A DNA stretch of 38,240 nt from an uncultured Actinomycetes bacterium (GTDB lineage Bacteria > Actinomycetota > Thermoleophilia > RBG-16-64-13): NCBI GenBank assembly GCA_903873715.1, contig CAIQPS010000084.1:1-38240 (forward strand). The letters are read 5' to 3'. Numbering within the stretch: the stretch's first letter is position 1; each line of letters begins with the position of its first letter. This document shows, one piece after another, positions 17,036-24,643 of this stretch. Made by a program: the position numbers and the translations under genes. The notes beneath the pieces were generated by a model. The model searched no databases, was not told the DNA's origin, and saw only the letters and a list, made by a program, of their open reading frames with translations.

Positions 17036-17883
17036 TGGCCAAGAAATGGAACCTCGTCATCGACGTGAGCCGCTGCATGGACTGCAATGACTGCTTCCTG
17101 GCCGACAAGGATGAGTTCACCGGCAACGACTTCCCGCCGTATTCGGTGGCCCAGCCGTGGAGCGGCCACCGCTGGATGAACATCATGCGCACCGAGCGGG
17201 GGCAGTACCCCCTGGTGCAGGTGGCCTACAGGCCGACGCCCTGCCTGCATTGCGACGACGCGCCGTGCATCGCCAAGTCGCCGGCCGGCACCGTGTTCAA
17301 GCGCGAAGACGGCTTGGTCATCATCGATCCGGTGAAGGCCAAGGGCCACCCGGAGATCGTGGCCACCTGCCCGTACGAGGTCATCTACTGGAACGAGGAA
17401 GCCCAGGTGGCGCAGAAGTGCACCGGCTGCGCCCACCTCATCGACGAGGGCTGGACCGACACCCGCTGCTCCCAGGTATGCCCGGCCGAGGCCATCAAGC
17501 TGGTGTTCGCCGACGACGCCGAGATGGCGGCAAAGGCCGCCGCGGAGGGGTTGGAGGTGCTGCGGCCGGAGTTGGGCGCGAAGCCGCGTGTGTATTACAA
17601 GGACCTGTATCTGTTCGACAAGGCCTTCATCGCCGCCAGCCTGGCGTTCGGGGACACGGACGAGTGCGCCGAGGGGGCGAGGGTGACCGTCAGCGAGACG
17701 TCCGGCGGAGCTGTGGTGGGCGAGGCTGTGGCCAGCAACTACGGTGATTTCTACGTGGACAAGCTCGTCCCCGGCAAGGAATACGGGGTCACGATAGAGG
17801 CGCCGGGCTACGCGCCGGCGACGCGCATCATCAACCTCGATAAGAGCGTGAACCTGGGGACGATCGTGCTCGGCCGGCCGTAG
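17035..17883 (+). CDS. athS: Transhydroxylase-like Fe-S subunit with C-terminal beta domain
   Basis: A 282-residue electron-transfer subunit (transhydroxylase beta subunit is about 274). The first 160 residues carry cysteines C14, C17, C20; C70, C73, C78; C112; C129, C132, C145 and C149, enough for nearly three 4Fe-4S clusters. The position expected for the fourth Cys of the second group is Ser82, leaving eleven. Residues about 195-282 form a carboxypeptidase-regulatory/Cna-B-like beta domain (NYGDFYVDKLVPGKEYGVTIEAPGY), the same unusual tail found on the transhydroxylase small subunit and absent from ordinary DmsB-type proteins. It overlaps the large-subunit stop by one base and is followed by a terminator, ending the operon. 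Confidence 0.85.
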   Translation: MAKKWNLVIDVSRCMDCNDCFLADKDEFTGNDFPPYSVAQPWSGHRWMNIMRTERGQYPLVQVAYRPTPCLHCDDAPCIAKSPAGTVFKREDGLVIIDPVKAKGHPEIVATCPYEVIYWNEEAQVAQKCTGCAHLIDEGWTDTRCSQVCPAEAIKLVFADDAEMAAKAAAEGLEVLRPELGAKPRVYYKDLYLFDKAFIAASLAFGDTDECAEGARVTVSETSGGAVVGEAVASNYGDFYVDKLVPGKEYGVTIEAPGYAPATRIINLDKSVNLGTIVLGRP

Positions 17884-17911
17884 GCTGGCCAGACAACACG
17901 TGGTCCGACTC

Positions 17912-17943
17912 GGGGCCCCGCGAGAGCGGGGTCCCTTTCATTT
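17912..17943 (+). terminator. Rho-independent terminator after the Fe-S subunit
   Basis: A 10-bp stem (GGGGCCCCGC at 17912-17921 with GCGGGGTCCC at 17926-17935, one G-T pair) closes a GAGA tetraloop and is followed by TTTCATTT. It separates the cyclase/transhydroxylase operon from the substrate-binding protein gene. Confidence 0.85.
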
Positions 17944-17960
17944 CGAGGGTGCTCACCTGG

Positions 17961-17988
17961 TTGACAGTCCCGCACAGTTCGTGATAAA
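17961..17988 (+). promoter_or_regulatory. Promoter of the substrate-binding protein/IclR operon
   Basis: A perfect TTGACA (17961-17966) is followed after 16 bases by GATAAA (17983-17988). The palindrome at 17994-18020 starts six bases later, covering the expected transcription start. Confidence 0.6.
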
Positions 17989-17993
17989 TGAAT

Positions 17994-18020
17994 CTACTAA
18001 CTCGTATTATGAGTTAGTAG
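17994..18020. promoter_or_regulatory. Perfect 27-bp palindromic operator
   Basis: Arms CTACTAACTC and GAGTTAGTAG (10 bp each, no mismatch) flank a 7-base AT-rich centre, directly after the -10 element. This is an ideal site for a dimeric repressor; the IclR gene in the same operon is one candidate, the neighbouring TetR proteins are others. A partial copy of its left half is seen at 34750-34765. Confidence 0.75.
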
Positions 18021-18049
18021 TATCACTAGTTGAGATGCGGGGGGATGAG

Positions 18050-19474
18050 ATGTACGAGAAGCCGGGCATGAGTCGCCGCCGGTTCCTTCAGATGGCAGGA
18101 GTGGCCGGGCTGACCGTGGGCGCCGGGACCGGCCTTGCCGGTCTGGTGACGGCCTGCGGGTCTGAGGAGGTCACGACGACCACCGCAGCGCCGGCGACGA
18201 CGACCACAGCCGCAGCGCCGAGCAGCAGTACGACAGCCGCCCAAGCCACCACGACGACTGTGAGCGCCGGCCCGGAGACGGGGCGCGAGATAAAGGTCGG
18301 GTACGTGACTCCGGTCACCGGGCCTTTGGCATCGTTCGGCGAGGCAGACGCCTACTGCGTGAAGAGCTGGCAGGAAGCCGTCGCAGGCGGGGTGCTGTGC
18401 GGCGACGGCAAGCTCCATCCCGTCAACATCATCGCGAGGGACTGCCAGTCCGACTCGAACCGCGCGGCCCAGGTGGCAGGGGATCTGATCAACAACGACA
18501 AGGTGGACGTGGTGATGGCCGCCTCCACCTCCGACACGACCATCCCGGTCTCGGACGTCTGCGAGGCCTCGGGCATGCCGTGCGTCTGCACCGACAGCCC
18601 GTGGCAGCCCTGGTTCTTCGGGCGCAAGGGCGACCCCAAGACCGGCTTCAAATGGACCTATCTGAGCTTCTGGGGCATCGAAGACGGCCTTATGAACTCG
18701 ATCCCCACCTGGGACCAGATCCCCACCAACAAGAAGGTGGGAGTGATGTGGTCGAACGGCGCGGATGGTCTGGCCTCCGCGGATCCGGTACAGGGATGGC
18801 CTCCCTTTATGACCAAGGCGGGGTACCAGATCGTCGATCCCGGCCGGTACCAGGAAGGGACCGAGGACTACACGGCCGCGATCTCCCTCTTCAAGAAGGA
18901 GGCGTGCGAGATCGTCGCCGGTACGATGTCGCCGCCCGACATGATCACGTTCCTGAAGCAGGCGACCCAGCAGGGTCTGGAGCCGAAGATCGCCACCATC
19001 GAGCGGGCCAGCCTGTTCCCGTCGGTGATGGAGGCCACAGGCTCCACCGGCTACGGCATCACGAACGGCTCGTGGTGGCATCCCACCTACCCCTTCAAGT
19101 CGTCTCTCACCGGGCAGACGTGCCAGCAGGTGGCCGACGACTACGAGGCGAAGACCGGCAAGCAGTGGACCCAGGCGCTGCTCCACTACCAGGTGTTCGA
19201 GATAGTGGCCGCGGCGCTCAAGGCCGCTACCGACATAGAGAGCAAAGACGCGATCATCGGAGCCGTCAAGGCAGGCGTGCTGGAGACGCTCGTAGGCCCG
19301 GTCGATTTTTCCAAGGGGCCCATGCCGAACATCTCGAAGACCCCGCTCACAGAAGGCCAATGGGTGCCGGGCACGAAATGGAAGTACGATCTCGTGATAG
19401 TGGGTAACGCGACTGCGCCTGCCGTCCCGCTCGGGGGCAAGGTGCAGCCGCTGAGTGCTTTCAACAGGACTTGA
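18050..19474 (+). CDS. ABC transporter substrate-binding lipoprotein (LivJ-like), Tat-exported
   Basis: A 474-residue periplasmic-binding-type I protein of the branched-chain amino acid/aromatic (HAAT) class. The N-terminus has a twin-arginine motif SRRRFLQ (8-14), a hydrophobic stretch and a lipobox LVTAC with C36 as the lipid anchor. A Thr/Ala/Ser-rich linker (about 42-78) precedes the binding domain (REIKVGYVTPVTGPLASFGE onward). ATG 18050 is chosen because GGGGGG lies just upstream and it places the Tat motif properly; a longer open frame begins at 17900. No permease or ATPase gene is adjacent, so it may share the LivGFHM system at 35.2 kb. Placement right after the transhydroxylase operon suggests uptake of an aromatic substrate (inference). 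Confidence 0.9.
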   Translation: MYEKPGMSRRRFLQMAGVAGLTVGAGTGLAGLVTACGSEEVTTTTAAPATTTTAAAPSSSTTAAQATTTTVSAGPETGREIKVGYVTPVTGPLASFGEADAYCVKSWQEAVAGGVLCGDGKLHPVNIIARDCQSDSNRAAQVAGDLINNDKVDVVMAASTSDTTIPVSDVCEASGMPCVCTDSPWQPWFFGRKGDPKTGFKWTYLSFWGIEDGLMNSIPTWDQIPTNKKVGVMWSNGADGLASADPVQGWPPFMTKAGYQIVDPGRYQEGTEDYTAAISLFKKEACEIVAGTMSPPDMITFLKQATQQGLEPKIATIERASLFPSVMEATGSTGYGITNGSWWHPTYPFKSSLTGQTCQQVADDYEAKTGKQWTQALLHYQVFEIVAAALKAATDIESKDAIIGAVKAGVLETLVGPVDFSKGPMPNISKTPLTEGQWVPGTKWKYDLVIVGNATAPAVPLGGKVQPLSAFNRT

Positions 19475-19488
19475 TGCGGGGGTGACAC

Positions 19489-20337
19489 GTGGCGGAGAGC
19501 GGATCGCGAGCGATAGGAAGGCCGCGTAGGGCAGCCGACGGCAGTTCCAGTGGGAAGACCGACCCAGGCGATCCGCTCGTAGTCCACTCCCTCAGAAAAG
19601 GGCTGCAGCTGCTCGACCTGTTCGACGTGGACCACCGGGAGTGGACCGTGGTCGAGATGGCGACGGCCATCGGGGTCCCCAAGGCGACCGCGTACCGCCT
19701 CGCCCGTACCCTGGAGGCCGCCGGCTATATCGTGCTCGACCCGCCGACGGCTCGTTACCATCTGGGGCCGTCGGCGGTCGCCCTCACCTATCTGTCGGGC
19801 AGCTATGCCGAACTCGTGCGGATGGCCCGCCCCTACCTGGAAGACTTGGCGAAGAGCACGGGCGAGACGGTCAACCTCGCTGTGGAACTCGACGGCAAGG
19901 CCATCCTGGTAGACGAGATACGCACCAAGAGGCCCTTCAAGTCGGAGATCCCGGTCGGACGCGTGATAGGAGACATCGCCAATACCAACGGGAAGCTGTT
20001 CGCCGCCTTCAAGACCCGCGAAGAGCGCGAACGCATAGCCATGCGACCGAATGAGAAGGCGACCCCCTACACGGTCACGGATCCCACCGCCCTGCTCGAG
20101 GAGTTCGAGGCGGTCAGAGCCGCCGGCCTGGCCTTCGACATGGAGGAACGCTCCCGCGGGGTGTGTGCGGTGGGGGCGGCGGTACGCGACCAGTCAGGCA
20201 GGCTGGTGGCGGCGATCTCGGTGGTCGCGCCCAAGAGCCGCTTCAGGCCCGATGAGCGGGAGGCACATGCCTCGGCGGTCAGAGAGGCCGCGGACAGGCT
20301 CTCCGCGTTCCTCGGCTATTCGCCTTCCGAGGCCTGA
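19489..20337 (+). CDS. IclR-family transcriptional regulator
   Basis: A 282-residue regulator. Residues about 32-90 form the winged helix-turn-helix (WTVVEMATAIGVPKATAYRL), and the rest is the IclR effector domain with its GRVIGDIANTNGKLFAAF region and a C-terminal RGVCAVGAAVRDQSG block. A GTG start at 19489 has GGGGGTG upstream and lies 14 bases after the substrate-binding protein stop, so both are in one operon. IclR regulators often control aromatic or organic-acid catabolism, matching the surrounding genes. The 27-bp palindrome at 17994 is a possible autoregulatory site. The final 22 bases overlap the convergent TetR gene. Confidence 0.92.
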   Translation: MAESGSRAIGRPRRAADGSSSGKTDPGDPLVVHSLRKGLQLLDLFDVDHREWTVVEMATAIGVPKATAYRLARTLEAAGYIVLDPPTARYHLGPSAVALTYLSGSYAELVRMARPYLEDLAKSTGETVNLAVELDGKAILVDEIRTKRPFKSEIPVGRVIGDIANTNGKLFAAFKTREERERIAMRPNEKATPYTVTDPTALLEEFEAVRAAGLAFDMEERSRGVCAVGAAVRDQSGRLVAAISVVAPKSRFRPDEREAHASAVREAADRLSAFLGYSPSEA

Positions 20338-21014
20338 GCATCCGCCGGCGCGGGTTCCCCGGCCACATCCGCGAGGATCAGCTCCAGCATCCTGCTGTGC
20401 GAGGTCCGGGAGAACGTCCCGTCCCGCAGGTCGGCAAGGCAGTGGATGTCCTCGGCCAGGAACCAGCTGACGAACTCGTGCATGAACACGAAGGGATCGA
20501 CGTCCGCGCGGATGCTGCCTTGGGCGATGCCTTCGCGTATGAGGGCCTCGATGGTGTCCTTCATCCGCAGGTTGTTGGCGATCACGTGCTGGTGCAGCGG
20601 TCCCTCGTCCTGGGTCATCGTGAGGAACTGCAGGTAAGGCGAGGTGAACATCTCCAAGTCCGCGGAGAGCATCTCCAGGTGGCTCTCACCGATCTCACGG
20701 AGCCGGTCCATGATCCAGGCGTTGGAGGAGGATCCCAGCCACGCGAGGATCCGCTCGATCACGTAGGTGTTCGCCTCCATCAGCAGTTCTTCCTTGCTGG
20801 TGAAGTGCCGGTACGCGGCCATCTCGGAGAGGCCCAACTCGGCCGAGATGCGCGACATGGTCGTGCCCCGGAGGCCGGAGTCGCCGATGAGCCGGACGGC
20901 CGCGTCGATCAACTGGCGGCGGCGCTCCTCGCGGCCGAGACGCTCGCGCTTGTGCGGCTTCGCGGTCGCAGTCGGGATAGGGAGGTCGGCACCGCCCCCC
21001 ATGCGGTCGTCCAC
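20316..21014 (-). CDS. TetR-family transcriptional regulator (paralogue)
   Basis: A 232-residue repressor with a helix-turn-helix at about 51-79 (TTMSRISAELGLSEMAAYRHF) and a helical ligand domain. It begins with GTG at 21014, six bases after AAGGAG. It resembles the TetR at 11215-11934 through much of the ligand domain (MDRLRE-x-GESH, then a GSIRADVDPF-type block), so the two are paralogues. It is divergent from the long E1/lipoyl/oxidoreductase operon and probably controls it; the intervening 178 bases contain the inverted repeats GAGAG-ATA-CTCTC and GTGTG-N6-CACAC. Its 3' end overlaps iclR by 22 bases, leaving no room for a terminator. Confidence 0.9.
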   Translation of the reverse strand: MDDRMGGGADLPIPTATAKPHKRERLGREERRRQLIDAAVRLIGDSGLRGTTMSRISAELGLSEMAAYRHFTSKEELLMEANTYVIERILAWLGSSSNAWIMDRLREIGESHLEMLSADLEMFTSPYLQFLTMTQDEGPLHQHVIANNLRMKDTIEALIREGIAQGSIRADVDPFVFMHEFVSWFLAEDIHCLADLRDGTFSRTSHSRMLELILADVAGEPAPADAQASEGE

Positions 21015-21038
21015 GCGTGCTCCTTAGGCCTGTGTGCG

Positions 21039-21059
21039 GAGAGATACTCTCGCATTATA
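21039..21059 (-). promoter_or_regulatory. Candidate TetR promoter -10 and small palindrome
   Basis: A perfect TATAAT on the minus strand (21059-21054) has no convincing -35. The repeat GAGAG-ATA-CTCTC (21039-21051) follows immediately, at the expected transcription start, consistent with autoregulation of the tetR gene. Confidence 0.45.
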
Positions 21060-21100
21060 GCGACGCGGACCGGTTTACAGAACGGTGTTCACGATTCTTA

Positions 21101-21116
21101 GTGTGGACAGACACAC
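21101..21116. promoter_or_regulatory. Inverted repeat upstream of the E1 operon
   Basis: GTGTG and CACAC arms flank a 6-base centre. The repeat overlaps TGGACA (21104-21109), a -35-like hexamer followed after 17 bases by the weak TAGTGT. A repressor site is plausible; support is limited. Confidence 0.35.
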
Positions 21117-21192
21117 AACAGCATGGTAGTGTGCGGCGCAGGCATCCGTCGGGGGCGGAAGCCACGTCCGCGGGCCCAAGGGAGGTTCCGAA

Positions 21193-22203
21193 GTGGGATC
21201 AGTGGGGGAGCAGGTCGGTAGCGCGGGTCTCATAGAGCTCTACCGCTGCATGGTGCGTATCCGCTCGTTCGAAGAACACGCACACAAGACCTTTCTCAAG
21301 GGGGGTATGCCGGGGTTCCTCCATCTCTACAGCGGTGAGGAAGCCATCGCCGCAGGCGTGATGGACGTCCTGGCTCCCGACGACTACATCGTCACCAGCC
21401 ACCGCGGCCATGGCCACCTGCTTGCCCGGGGCGGAGACCCCAAGCGGATGTTCGCGGAACTCTACGGGCGCGTCGACGGGTATTGCCGCGGCAAGGGCGG
21501 CTCCATGCACATCGCCGACATGGGCCATGGCATGCTCGGAGCCAACGGCATCGTCGGGGCGGCGGTCAACATCGGCACGGGGGCGGCCTTCGCCTGCAAA
21601 TACCGGGGTGACAGGCGGGTCTCGGTAGCCTTCTTCGGTGACGGCTCCACCAACCGCGGCACCTTCCACGAGGCGCTGAACCTGGCGGCCATATGGGAGC
21701 TGCCGGCCATCTATATCCTCGAGAACAACCACTACGGCGTGGCCAACCCGCAGTCGGACCACACCAAGCTGAAGGACCTGGCCGACCGGGCCGCCGCGTA
21801 CGGTTTCCCCGGCGTGGTGGTGGACGGCAACGACGTCCTGGCCGTGCGGGCCGCGGCGGCAGAGGCCGTGGAGCGGGCGCGCCAGGGCGGCGGCCCCACC
21901 CTCATTGAAGCCAAGACCTGGCGCCACTGGGGCCACTTCATCGGCGACAGCGCCAAGTACCGCGACCCGGTGGAGCATCAGTCCTGGTTGGACCGCGACC
22001 CCATCCCGGCGTTCGGCAAGGTGCTGGTGGCGAAAGGCGTGGCCACCGAGGCCGAGCTCCAGGCCATCGGGGAGGAAGTCGAGGCCGAGATGGACGCCGC
22101 CATCGAGTACGGGCGGCAGAGCCCCTTCCCGGACGTGTCCGAACTGACGATGGACGTCTACGTCGGTGATCCCCAAGGCACGAGCGCGGGAGGCCGGTCA
22201 TGA
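21193..22203 (+). CDS. acoA: Thiamine-dependent 2-oxoacid/acetoin dehydrogenase E1 alpha
   Basis: A 336-residue E1 alpha subunit that, with the beta subunit, decarboxylates pyruvate or cleaves acetoin using thiamine diphosphate and transfers the acyl unit to a lipoyl group. The TPP/Mg motif GDGSTNRGTFHEALNL starts at residue 149 and ends with ENNHYGV near 177-183. The loop YCRGKGGSMHIAD (98-109) is typical of the PdhA/AcoA family. The GTG start at 21193 has GGAGG seven bases upstream. It is the first gene of the long operon and overlaps the beta subunit (ATGA). Whether the substrate is acetoin, pyruvate or another 2-oxoacid cannot be decided; the length and beta subunit look more like the acetoin/TPP-DH type. 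Confidence 0.9.
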   Translation: MGSVGEQVGSAGLIELYRCMVRIRSFEEHAHKTFLKGGMPGFLHLYSGEEAIAAGVMDVLAPDDYIVTSHRGHGHLLARGGDPKRMFAELYGRVDGYCRGKGGSMHIADMGHGMLGANGIVGAAVNIGTGAAFACKYRGDRRVSVAFFGDGSTNRGTFHEALNLAAIWELPAIYILENNHYGVANPQSDHTKLKDLADRAAAYGFPGVVVDGNDVLAVRAAAAEAVERARQGGGPTLIEAKTWRHWGHFIGDSAKYRDPVEHQSWLDRDPIPAFGKVLVAKGVATEAELQAIGEEVEAEMDAAIEYGRQSPFPDVSELTMDVYVGDPQGTSAGGRS

Positions 22204-23192
22204 CGGATATCAAACCCAGGACCATCAACTACATGCAGGCCGTCGCCGAGGCCCTCATCCTGGAGATGCGCCGCGACCCGGACATCTACATCGCGGGAGA
22301 GGACGTCGGCAAGTTCGGCGGCAGCTTCGGGGTGACCGGCCCTGTCTATAAGGAGTTCGGCGCCACCCGGGTGCTGGACACGCCCATCTCCGAGACGGCC
22401 ATCATCGGTACGGCGGTAGGCGCTGCGGCCGCGGGGCTTCGCCCTGTCGTGGAGATCCTCTTCGTGGACTTCCTGCCCATCGCCGGGGACGAGCTGTTCA
22501 ACCAGGCCGCCAAGATCCATTACATGTTCGGCGGGCAGGTCGACTGCCCCATCGTGGTCCGGACGGCCATGGGAGCCGGCATCGGCGCGGCTGCGCACCA
22601 CTCCCAGAGTCTCGAGGCTCTTGTCTGCCACATCCCGGGGCTCATCACCATCGCCCCGGCCACGCCGTACGACGCGAAGGGCCTGCTCATCGCGGCCATC
22701 CGCGACAACAACCCGGTGGTGTTCCTGGAGCACAAGCTGCTCTACGCCGCCAAGGGCGAGGTGCCGGAGGGGGATTACGTCATCCCCATAGGGAAGGCGG
22801 ACGTCAAGCGCGAAGGTGCCGACGTGACCCTGATCTGCTATTCGGCCATGGTGCGGCAGTGCCTGGCTTCGGCGGAGGCGCTGGCAGCCGAAGGCATCAG
22901 CGCCGAGGTGCTCGACCTGCGGACCCTGGTGCCGCTCGACAAGGAGGCCATCCTGGCGTCGGTGCGCAAGACCGGCCGGGCGGTCATCGTGCACGAGGCC
23001 TGCCAGACCGGCGGCTTCGGCGGGGAGATCGCGGCCGTCATCGCCGACCAGGCGTTCGGGTCGCTCAAGGCGCCCGTCAAGCGCGTGGCCGGGCCCGACA
23101 CCCCGGTGCCGTTCTCACCGGCCCTCGAGGCCGAGTTCATCGTCAACGCGGAGAAGATCACGGCGGCGGTCAAGGCGCTGTTCGCCGAGTAA
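22200..23192 (+). CDS. acoB: 2-oxoacid/acetoin dehydrogenase E1 beta
   Basis: A 330-residue E1 beta subunit with the N-terminal pyrimidine-binding domain (AEALILEMRRDPDIYIAGEDVGKFGG near 15-42) and the C-terminal transketolase-like domain (DLRTLVPLDKEAILASVRKTGRAVIVHEA near 238-266). The segment ISETAIIGTAVGAAAAGLRPV carries the conserved Glu that activates thiamine diphosphate. The ATG overlaps the alpha stop, ensuring equal expression of the heterotetramer halves. It is followed after 61 bases by a free lipoyl domain rather than a full E2. Family is certain, substrate not. Confidence 0.92.
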   Translation: MTDIKPRTINYMQAVAEALILEMRRDPDIYIAGEDVGKFGGSFGVTGPVYKEFGATRVLDTPISETAIIGTAVGAAAAGLRPVVEILFVDFLPIAGDELFNQAAKIHYMFGGQVDCPIVVRTAMGAGIGAAAHHSQSLEALVCHIPGLITIAPATPYDAKGLLIAAIRDNNPVVFLEHKLLYAAKGEVPEGDYVIPIGKADVKREGADVTLICYSAMVRQCLASAEALAAEGISAEVLDLRTLVPLDKEAILASVRKTGRAVIVHEACQTGGFGGEIAAVIADQAFGSLKAPVKRVAGPDTPVPFSPALEAEFIVNAEKITAAVKALFAE

Positions 23193-23253
23193 GTGCTGGA
23201 TATGAGGTCGAGGCGCGCCGCCGCGGGCTGCGTGCCGCGCTAGGAGGAAGTGG

Positions 23254-23505
23254 ATGGCTGAAACGGTGACGATGCCCAAGCTGGGCCTGACCATGGAGAC
23301 CGGCGCCGTCGGCACCTGGCTCGTGGCCGAAGGTGACGAAGTCAAGGCCGGCCAGGTTATCGCCGAGGTCGTCACGGAGAAGATCACCTATGAGCTGGAG
23401 GCCGAAGGGGCGGGCACCGTCCTCAAGATCCTGCTCGAGGAGGACGTCGAAGTCCCCGTGGGTACCCCGATCGTCGTGATCGGGCAGCCGGGCGAAGCAG
23501 TCTAG
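23254..23505 (+). CDS. Stand-alone lipoyl-domain protein
   Basis: An 83-residue protein consisting of a single biotinyl/lipoyl domain. The modified lysine is K43 in the hairpin TEKITYELEA, and the start MPKLGLTMETG is typical of E2 lipoyl domains. There is no peripheral-subunit-binding or acyltransferase domain: the stop at 23505 follows the domain directly. AGGAGGAAG precedes ATG 23254. It is presumably lipoylated and accepts the acyl group from the adjacent E1, playing the role of the swinging arm. Its transferase partner is not encoded here; phosphotransacetylase is next. It could also be a truncated E2, but the 51-base gap and following gene show no remnant of one. Confidence 0.9.
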   Translation: MAETVTMPKLGLTMETGAVGTWLVAEGDEVKAGQVIAEVVTEKITYELEAEGAGTVLKILLEEDVEVPVGTPIVVIGQPGEAV

Positions 23506-23556
23506 GGCCGCCCACCCGCCCGCGGTCCACAGACCACCGCCGAGGACCAGTCTGCC

Positions 23557-24594
23557 GTGCAGAGACCGCACCTCATGGATGTGCTGGCTGCGCGTGCCCG
23601 CGTCGCTCCGCAGCGCGTGGTGCTGCCCGAATCCGACGACGAGACCATACTGCGCGCGGCCCGGGCGGCTCTCGACCAGGGGGTCGCGCTGCCTGTGCTG
23701 CTCGGGCGGCCGCCGGCCCTTCGCGAGGCGGCAGGATCGTATGGGATAGACCTCACCGGGGTCGACATCATCGACGACACGGACGCCGCCATCATGGCGG
23801 GACTCAAAGAGACCGCGCGGCGGCTCTACCCGGGCATGAGCGAGAAGCGCATCGACAGGCGGCTGCAGAACCCGCTGAGCGTCGCAGCCCTTCTCGTCGC
23901 GGCGGACCGCGCCGGCGCCATGGTCGCCGGCCTCCGGCACACCACCCAGGAGGTGATAGTCGCGGCGGCCGGCTTCATCCCGCTCCGCGCCGGGGTCACC
24001 AAGCCCTCCAGCCTGTTCCTCATGCGCATCCCCGGCTACGAGGGCCCCGAAGGTGAGACCCTGGTCTTCGCCGACTGCGGAGTGGCCATATCTCCCGACG
24101 CCTCCCAGTTGGCCGACATAGCCGTCATGGCTGCGGAGTTGGTCCGCAGGCTGTTCGAGTGGGAGCCGCGGGTGGCCCTGCTCTCGTTCTCCACCAAGGC
24201 CAGCGGTTACGACGAGTCGGTCAAGAAGGTCCGGGAGGCCGTGGTCCTCGCCCGGGAGCGGGAGCCCGGATTGACGATCGACGGGGAACTGCAGCTTGAC
24301 GCGGCCATCGTGCCGGCCGTGGCCGCCCGCAAGGTGCCGGGCGAAGAGACCGTGGCCGGACACGCGAACGTCCTCATCTTCCCCGACCTCAACGCCGGCA
24401 ATATCGCTTATAAGAGTGTGCAGCGGTTCGCCCGGGCGGATGCCTACGGGCCGTTCTTCCTGGGCTTCGAGAAGACCGCCAGCGACCTCTCCAGGGGCTC
24501 GTCCGTGGGCGACGTCGTCGGCGTGATGACCATGGCCTCCGTGGAGGCACAGATGAGGGGCGCCGGGGCCGCAGAGGCGGGCCGGCGTCCTTGA
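23557..24594 (+). CDS. pta: Phosphate acetyltransferase (or butyryltransferase)
   Basis: A 345-residue phosphotransacylase that converts acetyl-CoA and phosphate to acetyl phosphate and CoA. Family blocks include RVVLPESDDETILRAA near the N-terminus, the AGFIPLRAG stretch, ALLSFSTKASG, and VLIFPDLNAGNIAYK near the C-terminus. Its length matches the short Pta type without the N-terminal DRTGG domain. A GTG at 23557 is taken as start, with GAGGA somewhat far upstream; ATG 23575 is an alternative. Placement after E1 and a lipoyl domain suggests that acetyl groups are conserved as acetyl phosphate and then ATP, with acetate kinase outside the window. A propionyl or butyryl substrate is possible. 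Confidence 0.88.
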   Translation: MQRPHLMDVLAARARVAPQRVVLPESDDETILRAARAALDQGVALPVLLGRPPALREAAGSYGIDLTGVDIIDDTDAAIMAGLKETARRLYPGMSEKRIDRRLQNPLSVAALLVAADRAGAMVAGLRHTTQEVIVAAAGFIPLRAGVTKPSSLFLMRIPGYEGPEGETLVFADCGVAISPDASQLADIAVMAAELVRRLFEWEPRVALLSFSTKASGYDESVKKVREAVVLAREREPGLTIDGELQLDAAIVPAVAARKVPGEETVAGHANVLIFPDLNAGNIAYKSVQRFARADAYGPFFLGFEKTASDLSRGSSVGDVVGVMTMASVEAQMRGAGAAEAGRRP

Positions 24595-24608
24595 CATGCA
24601 GGGCTTTC

Positions 24609-24627
24609 TACCGGTTAATAGCCGGTA
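24609..24627. promoter_or_regulatory. Small palindrome before the LDH/MDH-like gene
   Basis: TACCGG (24609-24614) and CCGGTA (24622-24627) are perfect 6-bp arms around TTAATAG. It lies in the 49-base gap ahead of ATG 24644 and could be an internal regulatory site or RNA hairpin. Confidence 0.35.
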
Positions 24628-24643
24628 CACGTAAGGGGGGGAT

